NCBI GenBank assembly: GCA_015059685.1
Contig: SUZW01000002.1
Location: forward strand, 62,001 to 126,000
Length of the DNA: 64,000 nucleotides
Direction: 5' to 3'
Origin: Rikenellaceae bacterium
GTDB taxonomy: Bacteria > Bacteroidota > Bacteroidia > Bacteroidales > Rikenellaceae
In this document: positions 42,027 through 52,000 of the stretch, one piece after another
How positions within the stretch are numbered: the first letter of the stretch is position 1
How the letters are laid out: each line of letters starts with the position of its first letter
Translations under genes and position numbers: made by a program
The notes under the pieces: model-generated
Databases searched by the model: none
The model's input: only the letters and a program-made list of their open reading frames with translations
Told to the model about the DNA's origin: nothing

Positions 42027-44504
42027 ATGAAAAAACTTCACGCTTTTGTTATGGCGCTGCTCTTTATGCCGTTGGTGGCTGTGGGTGGAGCGAAAACCGC
42101 CTATTCGACAACCTCCGAGGTGCAGTCGTTGCACCAAGTACCATTCAATAAGGTTGCATTCAACGACAACTTCTGGTTGCCTCGTTTGAAGATTCAGAAG
42201 GAGGTGCTGGTGCCGTTCTCGTTGGAAAAGACCGCCTTCTCGGTGGAGAATTTTCGCCGTGTTGGAGCCTATTTGCGTGGCGAGAAGGTTACCGAGCGTT
42301 TCAAAGGTCGCTACTACTCCGCATCTGACCTCTTCAAAGTTATGGAGGGTGTTGCCTATCTGCTGATGTTGGAGAAAGACCCTGCGCTCGAAGCGAAGAT
42401 GGACGAGATAATTGATGTTATCGCTGCGGCACAGAAGTCCGATGGATACCTCTACGAGCACCATATCCTGCCCGAGCATCTGCGAAACCCTAATAATAAC
42501 GCTCCTGCAGGCGAGAAACCGTACTCCTACGTCATAGTATCGCACGAACTCTACAATATGGGTCATATGTATGAGGCTGCTATTGCCTACTATCAGGCAA
42601 CCGGCAAACGCAAGTGGCTCGACATCTCGGAGAAGAATGCCAGCCACATAAACAAGGTGTTTTTCGAGGGCGATCCTAACTATAACGAAGGCAAACCCGT
42701 TATGGAGGCTCCCGGACATCAGGAGATTGAGTTGGCGTTGGTGAAGATGTACCAAACAACAGGCAAAAAACTCTACCTCGATATGGCGCAGCGATTTGTG
42801 GATATAAGTGGTGCAGACCGCAACATCGCCAATAAGCGTCGAGTGCAGCATATCCCTGTGCGCGAATTTACCGAGGCGTTCGGTCACGCCGTACGTGCCA
42901 CATACCTCTTCTCGGGAATGGCGGACTTGGTGGCGGTGAATGGCGACAAGACACTGCTGCCAGCGCTCGATATAGTGTGGAACGATATCGTAAATAAGAA
43001 GATGCATATCACGGGCGGTTTGGGTGCTGTGCCGAGCATTGAGGGCTTTGGTCCTGCCTATATGTTGCCAAATCGAGATACCTATAACGAAACTTGCTCG
43101 GCAATCGGCAACCTCTTGTTCAATTACAGAATGTTTTTGATGTCGGCAGATGCAAAGTATGTCGATGTTGCCGAGGTGTCGCTCTACAACAATATCTTGG
43201 CAGGAGTCAATCTCGAAGGAAATAAATTCTTCTATGTCAATCCGTTGCAAGCGAATAAATACAAGGCTTTCAACCACGGTAACGCAGGCCGTTCGCCTTG
43301 GTTCGGCACGGCTTGTTGCCCTTCGAATTTGGCACGACTTATTCCGCAAATATCGGGTATGGTTTATTCCACAAACGGCAACAATATCTACTGCTCGTTC
43401 TATGTTGGAACAACGGCAGAGGTGGCGTTAAAGGGCGGTAAAGTGAAGTTGAAGCAGACTACCGACTATCCTTTCGATGGCAAGGTCTCGATTAAGGTGG
43501 AGCCAAACGACAAAAGCGAGAAATTCACCCTCTGGGTGCGTATTCCGTCGTGGCTGAACGATAAGTTTGTGCCAGGCGAACTCTACTCGTATGCCGACGG
43601 CAAGAGCGTGAAATACACTCTCTCGGTTAATGGCGAAAAAGTTGTTGCAGAGGCTGTCAAGGGTTTTGTGCCAATCTCTCGCAAGTGGCGTAAGGGTGAT
43701 GTTGTAGAGCTTGATTTGCCGATGTCGGTGCGCTACTCGAAGGCGATAGATAAGGTCAAAGAGGACCGCAATCGCATCTGTATTACCCGTGGACCTGTGG
43801 TATTCTGCGCCGAGGAGGTGGACAATCAGCACGATGTTATCACGGCGTTTGTTACCGATGCCAATATGGGTAAAGCGGAGGTAAAACAGTTCAATTCAGG
43901 CATAATGAAGGGTATTCCTTACATCGAGCAGCAGTGTAATTCGTTGGATAGCTCGCAATCGCAAATACTCAAAATGGTGCCATACTATGCGTGGAACAAT
44001 CGTGGCGACTATATGGCTATGAATGTCTGGTTTGCTCGCGATAAGGTTACTGCCGAGGCGGGTCGTCAGCGTGTGGCAAAAAATATCCATTCGGTAAAGA
44101 CCACTTTTTCGGGTAAGGGCGACACTGATTTTGCGATAATTGATGGCGAATATCCTAAATCGTCGCACGACAAGTCTATCTTGCGTTGGACCTCTTACGG
44201 TCGTCAAGGCAAGGAGCAGAAGGTGGAGATAAAGTTGAAAAAGGAGCAGCCGATAGAGAGCATTATGGTCTATTGGTACGAGGATAATAAGGGTGTAATG
44301 CGACCTGCAAGTTGGCGTGCCGAGTATCTGCATAATGGCAAGTGGCACGACTATAAGCCATATATCACCGACCATTTTGGGGTACTTATCGACCAATTCA
44401 ACATGGTGCATCCCGACAAGGATATCAAGGCGGAGGCGATACGACTTATCGTTACACCGCAGAGTGGTAAAGCGGTTGGAATCTTGGAGGCGATAGTGGA
44501 GTAG
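42027..44504 (+). CDS. GH127 beta-L-arabinofuranosidase family protein
   Basis: An 825-residue exported protein with a signal peptide (residues 1-22, 'ALLFMPLVAVGGA'). The (alpha/alpha)6 barrel of GH127 (formerly DUF1680) covers about residues 40-450. In the characterised bifidobacterial enzyme a Cys nucleophile and zinc are held by one Glu and three Cys; here 'NETCSAIGN' near 352 and 'TACCPSNLARL' near 432 provide the matching Glu, Cys and Cys-Cys. Beta-sandwich domains follow, with an extra C-terminal segment ('IMVYWYEDNKGVMRP') that looks like a discoidin-like module. It should release L-arabinofuranose or a related sugar from plant or extensin glycans. Together with GH78 it points to pectin or arabinan side chains. 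Confidence 0.88.
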   Translation: MKKLHAFVMALLFMPLVAVGGAKTAYSTTSEVQSLHQVPFNKVAFNDNFWLPRLKIQKEVLVPFSLEKTAFSVENFRRVGAYLRGEKVTERFKGRYYSASDLFKVMEGVAYLLMLEKDPALEAKMDEIIDVIAAAQKSDGYLYEHHILPEHLRNPNNNAPAGEKPYSYVIVSHELYNMGHMYEAAIAYYQATGKRKWLDISEKNASHINKVFFEGDPNYNEGKPVMEAPGHQEIELALVKMYQTTGKKLYLDMAQRFVDISGADRNIANKRRVQHIPVREFTEAFGHAVRATYLFSGMADLVAVNGDKTLLPALDIVWNDIVNKKMHITGGLGAVPSIEGFGPAYMLPNRDTYNETCSAIGNLLFNYRMFLMSADAKYVDVAEVSLYNNILAGVNLEGNKFFYVNPLQANKYKAFNHGNAGRSPWFGTACCPSNLARLIPQISGMVYSTNGNNIYCSFYVGTTAEVALKGGKVKLKQTTDYPFDGKVSIKVEPNDKSEKFTLWVRIPSWLNDKFVPGELYSYADGKSVKYTLSVNGEKVVAEAVKGFVPISRKWRKGDVVELDLPMSVRYSKAIDKVKEDRNRICITRGPVVFCAEEVDNQHDVITAFVTDANMGKAEVKQFNSGIMKGIPYIEQQCNSLDSSQSQILKMVPYYAWNNRGDYMAMNVWFARDKVTAEAGRQRVAKNIHSVKTTFSGKGDTDFAIIDGEYPKSSHDKSILRWTSYGRQGKEQKVEIKLKKEQPIESIMVYWYEDNKGVMRPASWRAEYLHNGKWHDYKPYITDHFGVLIDQFNMVHPDKDIKAEAIRLIVTPQSGKAVGILEAIVE

Positions 44505-44559
44505 AGAACTATTTTGGGAATTATTTGCTATGAAATAGCATTATCCCGAAAAAATCGTT

Positions 44560-44567
44560 ACCTTTGC
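44560..44567 (+). promoter_or_regulatory. TACCTTTG promoter box of asnS
   Basis: A TAnnTTTG match 53 bases before ATG 44621. The bases after it (GGGTTAGAA) equal those after the GH127 box. A degenerate heptamer 'CTAATGGTTAAAAGC' lies between box and gene. Confidence 0.7.
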
Positions 44568-44620
44568 GGGTTAGAAAGAACTAATGGTTAAAAGCAAAGA
44601 AAAATCAAAAAAATATAGAT

Positions 44621-46000
44621 ATGAGAATTGCACAACTACTCAAATCGACCAACTACGGTAGCGAGGTTATCGTGAAGGGTTGGGTACGCACCAAGCGAGG
44701 TAACAAGAATGTCGCATTTTTGGCACTCAACGACGGCTCGTGTGTGGCTAATATTCAGATTGTTGCCGACCTCTCGAAAATCTCGGAGGAGGAGCTGAAG
44801 CCAATCACCACGGGTGCGTGTGTGGCTGTTACGGGTACGCTCGTCGAGAGCCTTGGCGCAGGTCAGGGTGTCGAGGTGCAGGCAACATCTATCGAACTCT
44901 ATGGCGCTGCCGACCCTGCAACCTACCCGTTGCAGAAGAAGGGCCACTCGTTGGAGTTCCTTCGCGAAATTGCCTACCTTCGTCCTCGCACCAACACCTT
45001 TGGTGCTATCTTGCGTATCCGCCACGCCATGGCCTACGCTATCCACAAGTATTTCAATGACAAGGGTTTCTACTACCTCCACACCCCGCTTATCACCGCT
45101 TCGGACTGTGAGGGCGCAGGCGAGATGTTCCAGGTTACAACCCTCGATTTGAACAATATGCCTCGTACCGAGGAGGGGGCAATCGACTTCTCGCAGGACT
45201 TCTTCGGCAAGCCTTGCAGCCTCACCGTATCGGGACAGCTCGAGGGCGAGCTTGGAGCCTTGTCGATGGGTCAGATCTATACTTTTGGCCCTACCTTCCG
45301 TGCCGAGCACTCGAACACTCCACGCCACTTGGCGGAGTTCTGGATGATTGAGCCGGAGGTTGCATTCTTCGACCTCCAGGACAATATGGATATGGCCGAG
45401 GAGTTTTTGAAATACCTTATCCGCTACGCACTCGACAACTGCAAGGAGGATCTCGAATTTATGAACAAGATGTGGGACAACGAGTTGCTTGAGCGTCTCA
45501 ACTTCGTCTTGGAGAACGACTTTGTGCGCCTCGACTACACCGAGGGTATCGAGATTTTGAAGGCTTCGGGCAAGAAGTTCGAGTTCCCTTGCGAGTGGGG
45601 TAGTGACCTGCAGTCGGAGCACGAGCGTTACCTCGTAGAGGAGCACTTCAAGAAGCCTGTAATCCTCATCAACTACCCGAAGGATATCAAGGCCTTCTAT
45701 ATGAAGCAGAACGAGGATGGCAAGACCGTGCGTGCTATGGATGTCCTCTTCCCAAAAATCGGCGAGATTATAGGCGGTTCGGAGCGTGAGGCAGACTATG
45801 GCAAACTCTCTGCAAGAATTAAGGAGTTGAACATTCCTGAAAAGGATATGTGGTGGTACCTTGACACACGCCGTTGGGGCTCTGCGCCTCACTCGGGCTT
45901 CGGACTCGGTTTCGAGCGTTTGTTGCTCTTCGTTACGGGTATGAGCAATATTCGTGATGTGATACCGTTCCCTCGGACCTTGAAGAACGCAGAATTCTAG
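44621..46000 (+). CDS. asnS: Asparaginyl-tRNA synthetase
   Basis: A 459-residue class IIb aminoacyl-tRNA synthetase. The N-terminal OB anticodon-binding domain starts '[25 protein letters not shown]'; motif 1 is near '[25 protein letters not shown]', motif 2 is '[21 protein letters not shown]' near 225 and motif 3 is '[15 protein letters not shown]' near 425. The '[11 protein letters not shown]' stretch near 158 is typical of AsnRS and not of AspRS. The gene is followed by two palindromic elements instead of a simple terminator. Confidence 0.95.
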   Translation: MRIAQLLKSTNYGSEVIVKGWVRTKRGNKNVAFLALNDGSCVANIQIVADLSKISEEELKPITTGACVAVTGTLVESLGAGQGVEVQATSIELYGAADPATYPLQKKGHSLEFLREIAYLRPRTNTFGAILRIRHAMAYAIHKYFNDKGFYYLHTPLITASDCEGAGEMFQVTTLDLNNMPRTEEGAIDFSQDFFGKPCSLTVSGQLEGELGALSMGQIYTFGPTFRAEHSNTPRHLAEFWMIEPEVAFFDLQDNMDMAEEFLKYLIRYALDNCKEDLEFMNKMWDNELLERLNFVLENDFVRLDYTEGIEILKASGKKFEFPCEWGSDLQSEHERYLVEEHFKKPVILINYPKDIKAFYMKQNEDGKTVRAMDVLFPKIGEIIGGSEREADYGKLSARIKELNIPEKDMWWYLDTRRWGSAPHSGFGLGFERLLLFVTGMSNIRDVIPFPRTLKNAEF

Positions 46001-46126
46001 GAAAATTGTTCTGACGAGTTCTTTTTGCACAAGCCGTCGGACGCCAAAATGCTCACATAGGCTTACTATGCTGCGCTTTTGTCGCCTAACCTTGCACAAA
46101 AATAATCTCGTCATAAGCAATTTTCG
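46001..46126 (+). repeat. Nested palindromic element, copy 4
   Basis: It begins on the base after the asnS stop. Outer arms GAAAATTGTTCTGACGAG and CTCGTCATAAGCAATTTTCG; inner hairpin CCAAAA-TGCTCA-CATAG-GCTTA-CTATG-CTGCGC-TTTTGT. CATAG/CTATG replaces the CATAC/GTATG of copies 2, 3 and 5. Confidence 0.82.
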
Positions 46127-46134
46127 AGGTTGTG

Positions 46135-46260
46135 GAAATCGTTCTGATTAGTTTTTTTTGCACGAAACTGCGGATAGCGAGATGCTCACATACGCTTGAG
46201 TATGCTCCGCTCTCGCTACCTAGCTTCGCACAAAATTTCCTCACTCATAAGCAATTTTCG
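46135..46260 (+). repeat. Nested palindromic element, copy 5 (mixed arms)
   Basis: Tandem to copy 4. The left arm GAAATCGTTCTGATTAG is of the type in copies 2 and 6, the right arm CTCATAAGCAATTTTCG is of the type in copy 4, so the element looks recombinant. Inner hairpin TAGCGAGA-TGCTCA-CATAC-GCTTGA-GTATG-CTCCGC-TCTCGCTA. Confidence 0.8.
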
Positions 46261-46352
46261 GGGGAGGGGTGAAAATTACTCCGATTTTTGAGTTGCAGAA
46301 AATTGTTGTGATAATCTTGTCATAAGCAGTTTTCGAGATTAAAGGGTAAAAT

Positions 46353-46389
46353 AAAAGCTAATGGCCAATGGCTAATGGCTAATAGCCAA
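46353..46389 (+). repeat. TAATGGC heptamer array before rpoN
   Basis: AAAAGCTAATGGCCAATGGCTAATGGCTAATAGCC in sense orientation between asnS and rpoN. The stretch 46261-46352 between palindrome and array contains fragments of the palindrome arm ('CATAAGCAGTTTTCG') and nothing else recognisable. Confidence 0.82.
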
Positions 46390-46420
46390 AACAGAGTCTA
46401 TGGTCGCCATAGACTCTGTT
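46390..46420 (+). terminator. Perfect 14-base hairpin before rpoN
   Basis: AACAGAGTCTATGG-TCG-CCATAGACTCTGTT followed by CTTAT. It is likely a terminator of upstream transcription, though the T run is weak; a role in the rpoN leader is possible. Confidence 0.6.
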
Positions 46421-46470
46421 CTTATAAATGAAGAATCGGTAAGGGGTTGCAGTTGAACTTTTTGACCGCT

Positions 46471-47889
46471 ATGAAATTATCAAACGCACAACTGCTCTTG
46501 CAGCAGCAGAAACTCTCGCCACAGCAGATCCAGATGATTAAGCTTCTGGAGCTGCCTACCGTTATGCTCGAACAGCGCATAAAGGAGGAGATCGAAGAGA
46601 ATATCGTCTTGGAGGAGGCTGCGCCTGCCGAGAGCGACGAGGAACCACAGCAAATCTCGGTCGAGGAGTATCTGCGTGAAGACGATACGCCATCCTACAA
46701 AACAAGGCTCAACCACTACTCCAAGGATGACCAACCGCGCAATATCCAAATCTCGGGTGGTCGCTCCCTGCAGGAGTCGCTAATCGAGCAGCTCGGCTTC
46801 AAAAGTCTCACCGAGCTTCAGATGCAGCTGGCAATATATATTATAGGTAGTGTCGATAGCGATGGCTATCTGCGCCGTGACCTTCTATCTCTATCCGACG
46901 ATATAGCCTTCTCGCTTGGTATCGAAGTGTCGGTGGAGGAGCTGGAGCAACTGCTCTCCATAATACAACACCTCGAGCCTGTGGGCATCGGGGCCCGAGA
47001 TCTGCGTGAGTCGTTGCTGCTGCAACTCGAGGCGCTGGGCATAGACACCCCCGAGCGACAGCTGGCGCATACAATCTTGGGGCAGCACTTCGAGGAGTTT
47101 GTCAAGAAGCACTACGAGAAGTTGATGGTCCGCCTCGGTGTTACGGAGGAGGAGTTCCGTGCCGCAGTGCAGGAGATACAGCACCTCTCGCCCAAGCCGG
47201 GAAACCTCTTCTCGGAGGGTGGTGATGAGGCTGCGCCATACATTATCCCCGACTTCCTGCTCGACTACCACGATGGGCAGTTCGACCTGTCGCTAAACTC
47301 CTACAACATCCCCGAGCTGCGCATAAACCGCCACTATGCCGACATCATCCGCAATATGGCCTCGTCGAAGGGTGCCCAGAGCGAGAGCGACAAGGAGGCC
47401 GTGCAGTTTATAAAGAATAAAATTGACTCGGCAAAGTGGTTTATGTCGGCCATAAAGCAGCGTCACGACACGCTGATGCGCACGATGCAGACCATCCTCG
47501 ACTACCAGCGTGACTACTTCCGTGATGGCGACCGCAGCAAACTCCGACCGATGATTTTGAAGGATATTGCCGACCGCACAGGTCTGGATGTATCGACCAT
47601 ATCCCGTGTCGTAAATAGCAAGTATGTTCAGACGCAATTCGGCATTATTTTATTAAAATCACTCTTCTCGGAGGCTATGCAGACCAAGTCGGGCGAGGAG
47701 GTGTCGAGCTACGAGGTGAAAAATATACTTCAGGAGTGTGTCGCCTCCGAAAATAAGCGCAAGCCTCTGACCGATGAGCAGCTGATGGATATCCTCAACG
47801 AGAAGGGTTACTGCATCGCTCGTCGCACGGTCGCCAAATATCGTGAAATGTTGGATATACCTGTGGCGCGACTACGCAAACAAATATAA
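46471..47889 (+). CDS. rpoN: RNA polymerase sigma-54 factor
   Basis: A 472-residue sigma-54. Region I is the Gln-rich N-terminus ('QLLLQQQKLSPQQIQMIKLLEL'), followed by an acidic region II, the core-binding domain ('YIIGSVDSDGYLRRDLLSL' near 125, 'HLEPVGIGARDL' near 170), the HTH ('IADRTGLDVSTISRVVNSKY' near 370) and the RpoN box 'ARRTVAKYRE' near 450. It directs RNA polymerase to -24/-12 promoters that need ATPase activators, none of which is in this window. ATG 46471 is preferred to the TTG used in the ORF track. Confidence 0.94.
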   Translation: MKLSNAQLLLQQQKLSPQQIQMIKLLELPTVMLEQRIKEEIEENIVLEEAAPAESDEEPQQISVEEYLREDDTPSYKTRLNHYSKDDQPRNIQISGGRSLQESLIEQLGFKSLTELQMQLAIYIIGSVDSDGYLRRDLLSLSDDIAFSLGIEVSVEELEQLLSIIQHLEPVGIGARDLRESLLLQLEALGIDTPERQLAHTILGQHFEEFVKKHYEKLMVRLGVTEEEFRAAVQEIQHLSPKPGNLFSEGGDEAAPYIIPDFLLDYHDGQFDLSLNSYNIPELRINRHYADIIRNMASSKGAQSESDKEAVQFIKNKIDSAKWFMSAIKQRHDTLMRTMQTILDYQRDYFRDGDRSKLRPMILKDIADRTGLDVSTISRVVNSKYVQTQFGIILLKSLFSEAMQTKSGEEVSSYEVKNILQECVASENKRKPLTDEQLMDILNEKGYCIARRTVAKYREMLDIPVARLRKQI

Positions 47890-48013
47890 AAATCGTTCTG
47901 ATGACCTCTTTTTGCACGAGTGCGTCGGACGCTGAAATGCTCACATAGGCTTACTATGCTGCGCTTTCATCGCCTAGCATCGCACAAAAATAGTCTCATC
48001 ATTGACGATTTTT
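47888..48013 (+). repeat. Nested palindromic element, copy 6
   Basis: Starts at the rpoN stop codon. Outer arms AAAAATCGTTCTGATGA and TCATCATTGACGATTTTT; inner hairpin TGAAA-TGCTCA-CATAG-GCTTA-CTATG-CTGCGC-TTTCA. Confidence 0.82.
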
Positions 48014-48035
48014 GGGCAGAAGGCGCAAAAAAATT

Positions 48036-48211
48036 AGGGTCGTTAGGGGCGTTAGGGTCGTTAGAGGCGTTAGGGGAGCGCCGCAGGCCTAAACAAAAAT
48101 ACCTTTAATTGTCAATTGTCAATTGTCAATTGTCAATTCAGCATTCTGCGCTTTGATTTTTTAGTTTTCCGCTTCTCTCGTCTCTCGTCTTTCGTCTCTC
48201 GTCTAATCTCT
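48036..48211 (+). repeat. Nonamer, octamer and TCGTCTC repeat block
   Basis: GTCGTTAGG/GGCGTTAGG nonamers, 'GCGCCGCAGGCCTAAA' (shared with 25573), four AATTGTCA octamers and five TCGTCTC/TCGTCTT heptamers. No gene or promoter box was seen. Confidence 0.82.
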
Positions 48212-48223
48212 CAACTAAACAGA

Positions 48224-49012
48224 CTATCGTCTGTTCTCCGCCACCCACTTTGTTAGCTCCACGAAGTCGGCAACAGAGAGTTGCTCGGCTCGCTTTGTGA
48301 AGAATGGGTGTTCCGCACCGCCAAAATCTCCAAATGCGGAGCGCAGGGAGTTGCGCAGCATCTTTCGGCGTTGGCCAAACGAGGCCTTCACGACCTTCAC
48401 AAACAGCTGTTCGTCGCAGTCGAGTGAGGTAGTGTTGTTTCTGCGGAGGCGTATTACGGCACTCTTAACCTTTGGAGGCGGGTTAAAGACCTTCTCCGAG
48501 ACGGTAAAGAGGTAGTCGATATCGTACCAAGCCTGCAGCAGCACGCTCAAGATGCCGTAGGTCTTCGACCCCTCCTTCTCGGCAATACGCTCGGCAACCT
48601 CCTTCTGTATCATACCGACACTCTCGGGGATGAGGTTGCGGTGTTCGATAATCTTGAAAAATATCTGCGAGGAGATATTATACGGGAAGTTTCCGATAAC
48701 CTTAACACCCTCGGGGAAGTACTCTGCAAGGTCCATCTTCAAAAAATCGCCCTCACGCAAGCGTGGCGTAAAGTCGGGGTAGTGTTCGTGCAGCCACTCG
48801 ATACTCTCGGTGTCGATATCCACACCGTAGGTCACGATGTCGTCACGACGCAGCAGATACTGCGTCAGCACACCCATACCGCAGCCGACCTCCAACACCG
48901 TATCGGGTTTTTCGGTCGTGCCGCCACTCAACGAGTTGCAGATCTTCTGCGCTATATTCAGGTCGGTCAAGAAGTGCTGACCGAGTGCCTTTTTGGCTCG
49001 TACTTGTTCCAT
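48224..49012 (-). CDS. rsmA: 16S rRNA adenine-1518/1519 dimethyltransferase
   Basis: A 262-residue class I methyltransferase (KsgA). 'KKALGQHFLTD' at residues 7-17, the SAM loop 'LEVGCGMGVLTQYL' near 40, and the target-adenine motif 'GNFPYNISSQI' near 107 are all present, with the C-terminal helical domain ('GQRRKMLRNSL') intact. It dimethylates two adenines in the 3' hairpin of 16S rRNA. It is 62 bases downstream of the PFOR gene with a terminator in the gap; no TAnnTTTG box is seen, so some read-through may be needed. Confidence 0.95.
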   Translation of the reverse strand: MEQVRAKKALGQHFLTDLNIAQKICNSLSGGTTEKPDTVLEVGCGMGVLTQYLLRRDDIVTYGVDIDTESIEWLHEHYPDFTPRLREGDFLKMDLAEYFPEGVKVIGNFPYNISSQIFFKIIEHRNLIPESVGMIQKEVAERIAEKEGSKTYGILSVLLQAWYDIDYLFTVSEKVFNPPPKVKSAVIRLRRNNTTSLDCDEQLFVKVVKASFGQRRKMLRNSLRSAFGDFGGAEHPFFTKRAEQLSVADFVELTKWVAENRR

Positions 49013-49023
49013 AGATGGGTGAT

Positions 49024-49060
49024 AACAATCGAGGCTGACTTTATGCCAACCTCGATTGTT
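49024..49060 (-). terminator. Terminator hairpin after the PFOR gene
   Basis: On the minus strand AACAATCGAGGTTGGC, loop ATAAA, GTCAGCCTCGATTGTT make a 16-pair stem with two G-U pairs. The T run is short (TTATC). Confidence 0.7.
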
Positions 49061-49074
49061 GATATTTATAAGTT

Positions 49075-52000
49075 CTAAAACTCCATTTTGCTGCGGCGTA
49101 CATAACCCTCATAACGCCACTTTGCATTCTCCTCGGCTGCCTTGTACAACTCCTCGGCCTCCTGTGGGAAGGTCTTCTGAAGCGAAGTGTAGCGCACCTC
49201 CTTCAACAAGAAGTCACGGAACTTGCTCCAATCAGGCTCCTTCGAGTCGAGTACAAATGGGTTTTTGCCCTCCTCCTCGAGAAGTGGGTTGTAGTGCCAC
49301 AAGTGCCAGTATCCGCAAGCCACAGCCTCCTTACCTATCGTCTGTGTACGAGTCATACCGCCCTTGATACCGTGGTTGATACATGGAGCGTATGCGATAA
49401 TGAGCGATGGTCCAGGATAAGCCTCGGCCTCCTTCAAGACATTGAAGAGCTGTGCCTGCGATGCGCCAATCGAAACCTGTGCAACATATACATAGCCATA
49501 GGTCATTGCGATAGCACCCAAGTCCTTCTTGCGGATACGCTTACCCATCGAAGCGAACTTCGCAACAGCACCTACCGGAGTAGCCTTCGACGACTGACCT
49601 CCCGTATTCGAGTAAACCTCGGTGTCGATAACGAGGATATTTACATCCTCGCCCGTAGCCAAGACATGGTCAACACCACCGAAGCCGATATCGTAGCCCC
49701 AGCCGTCACCACCGATAATCCACTGCGACTTCTTCACGAGGAAGTCCTTGTGCTCGAGTATCGCCTTGCACTTGTCGCAACCGCAAGCCTCGCAAAGCTC
49801 TACAACTCGTGGAGCAACCTCGGCCGACTTGGCTGCGAGGTGACGAACCTCCAACCACTCCTTCAATACAGCCTTCAACTCGTCGGAGCACTTCTCGCAC
49901 TCCAAAGCCTCCTCTACGAGCGAAGCCAAGTTCTCTCGTATCTTCTCGTTACCGATATGCATACCGAGACCGAACTCTGCATTATCCTCGAACAACGAGT
50001 TAGCCCAAGCAGGACCTTGACCCTTCGAGTTGGTGCAGTATGGAGTCGAAGGTGCCGATGCCGAATAAATCGAGGTACAACCCGTAGCATTTGCCACCAT
50101 CATACGCTCACCAAACAACTGCGTAATGGTCTTGATATATGGAGTCTCGCCACAGCCTGCGCATGCGCCCGAGAACTCGAACAATGGCTGCATAAACTGC
50201 GAGTTTTTAACGGTCTTCTCACGGTCGAGGTTCTTGTAACCAACGGTGTGGTGCATGTAGTTCCACTTCTCGACCTCGCCCATCTGCGATGCAAGCGGCT
50301 GCAACTTGAGAGCCTTCTCCTTTGCAGGGCAGACATCAACGCAGTTGCCGCAACCTGTACAGTCGAGTGGCGACACCTGAATACGGAACTTGTACTCCTT
50401 GGTGTTACCGATGCCCTGCTTGAATGCAGTTCCCTCCGGTGCAGCAGCTGCCTGCTCCTCGGTTGCGAGGAATGGGCGAATAGCTGCGTGAGGGCAGACA
50501 TAAGCACACTGGTTACACTGGATACACTTATCGACATCCCACTGCGGAACATTAACTGCGATACCACGCTTCTCCCAAGCGGCAGTACCGTTATCCCAAG
50601 TACCATCCTCACGGCCATTGAATGCCGAAACAGGGAGCTGATCGCCCTTCAATGCGTTGATTGGATCTACCACATTGCGAACGAACTCAGGGCGTGACAT
50701 ATCGACCGATGCGTGAGCCTCCTCAACAACGAGCGATGCCCACTCGGCAGGTACCTCTACCTTCTCTACTGCGGTAGCACCTGCATCGACAGCGGCGTAG
50801 TTCATATTGACAATATCCTCGCCCTTCTTGCCGTAAGATTTGTAGATGGCCTTCTTCATCTCCTCGACAGCCTTCTCGAACGGAATAACATTCGCAATCT
50901 TGAAGAATGCCGACTGCATAATGGTATTTGTGCGGCTACCCAAGCCGAGCTCCGCTGCAATCTTTGTAGCGTTGATGATGTAGAAGTTTATGTTGTTCTT
51001 TGCAAGGAACACCTTCATGTGGGTTGGCAACGATGCGCAAGTAGCCTCGGCATCGAGTACCGAGTTGAGAAGGAACGAGCCACCACGCTTCAAGCCCTTC
51101 AAAACATCGTACTTATCGACATACGATGGAACATGGCAAGCGATAAAGTCTGGTGTTGTTACCAAGTACGGTGAAGTGATTGGCTTATCGCCGAAACGAA
51201 GGTGCGAAGAGGTGTAACCACCCGACTTCTTCGAGTCGTACGAGAAGTAAGCCTGGCAATACTTGTCGGTCGAGCCACCGATAATCTTAATCGAGTTCTT
51301 GTTAGCACCAACGGTTCCGTCAGCACCCAAACCGAAGAACAGAGCCTCGAAAGTTCCCTCCTTGGCCATCGAAATCTCCTCGCCAACAGGCAACGAGAGA
51401 TTTGTAACATCATCTACGATACCAACGGTAAAGTGGTTCTTTGGAGTCGAAAGAGCCATATTAGCATATACAGCCAACATCTGTGCAGGCGTAGTGTCCT
51501 TCGACGAAAGACCGTAGCGACCACCGATAATCTGTGGCTGCAACTCGTGACCGTAGAATGCATCTACGATATCGAGGTACAGAGGCTCGCCATTTGCTCC
51601 CGGCTCCTTCGTGCGGTCGAGAACGCAGAGGGTCTTAACCGACTTTGGCAATACATTGAAGAGGTACTTTGCCGAGAATGGGCGGTAGAGGTGTACCGTA
51701 ACGACACCCACCTTCTCGCCACGAGCGTTCAAGAAATCGACACACTCCTTCAAGGTCTCGGTTACCGAGCCCATAGCCACAACTACACGGTCGGCATCCT
51801 CTGCTCCGTAATATACGAACGGCTTATACTCACGACCTGTGATTTTTGAAATCTCCGCCATAGTCTCTGCCACCATATCAGGCACTGCATCGTAGAACTT
51901 GTTGGCAGCCTCACGGGTCTGGAAGTAGATGTCTGGGTTCTGTGCTGTACCACGGGTTACAGGCTTCTCGGGGTTGAGAGCACGCTCACGGAACTGCTTC

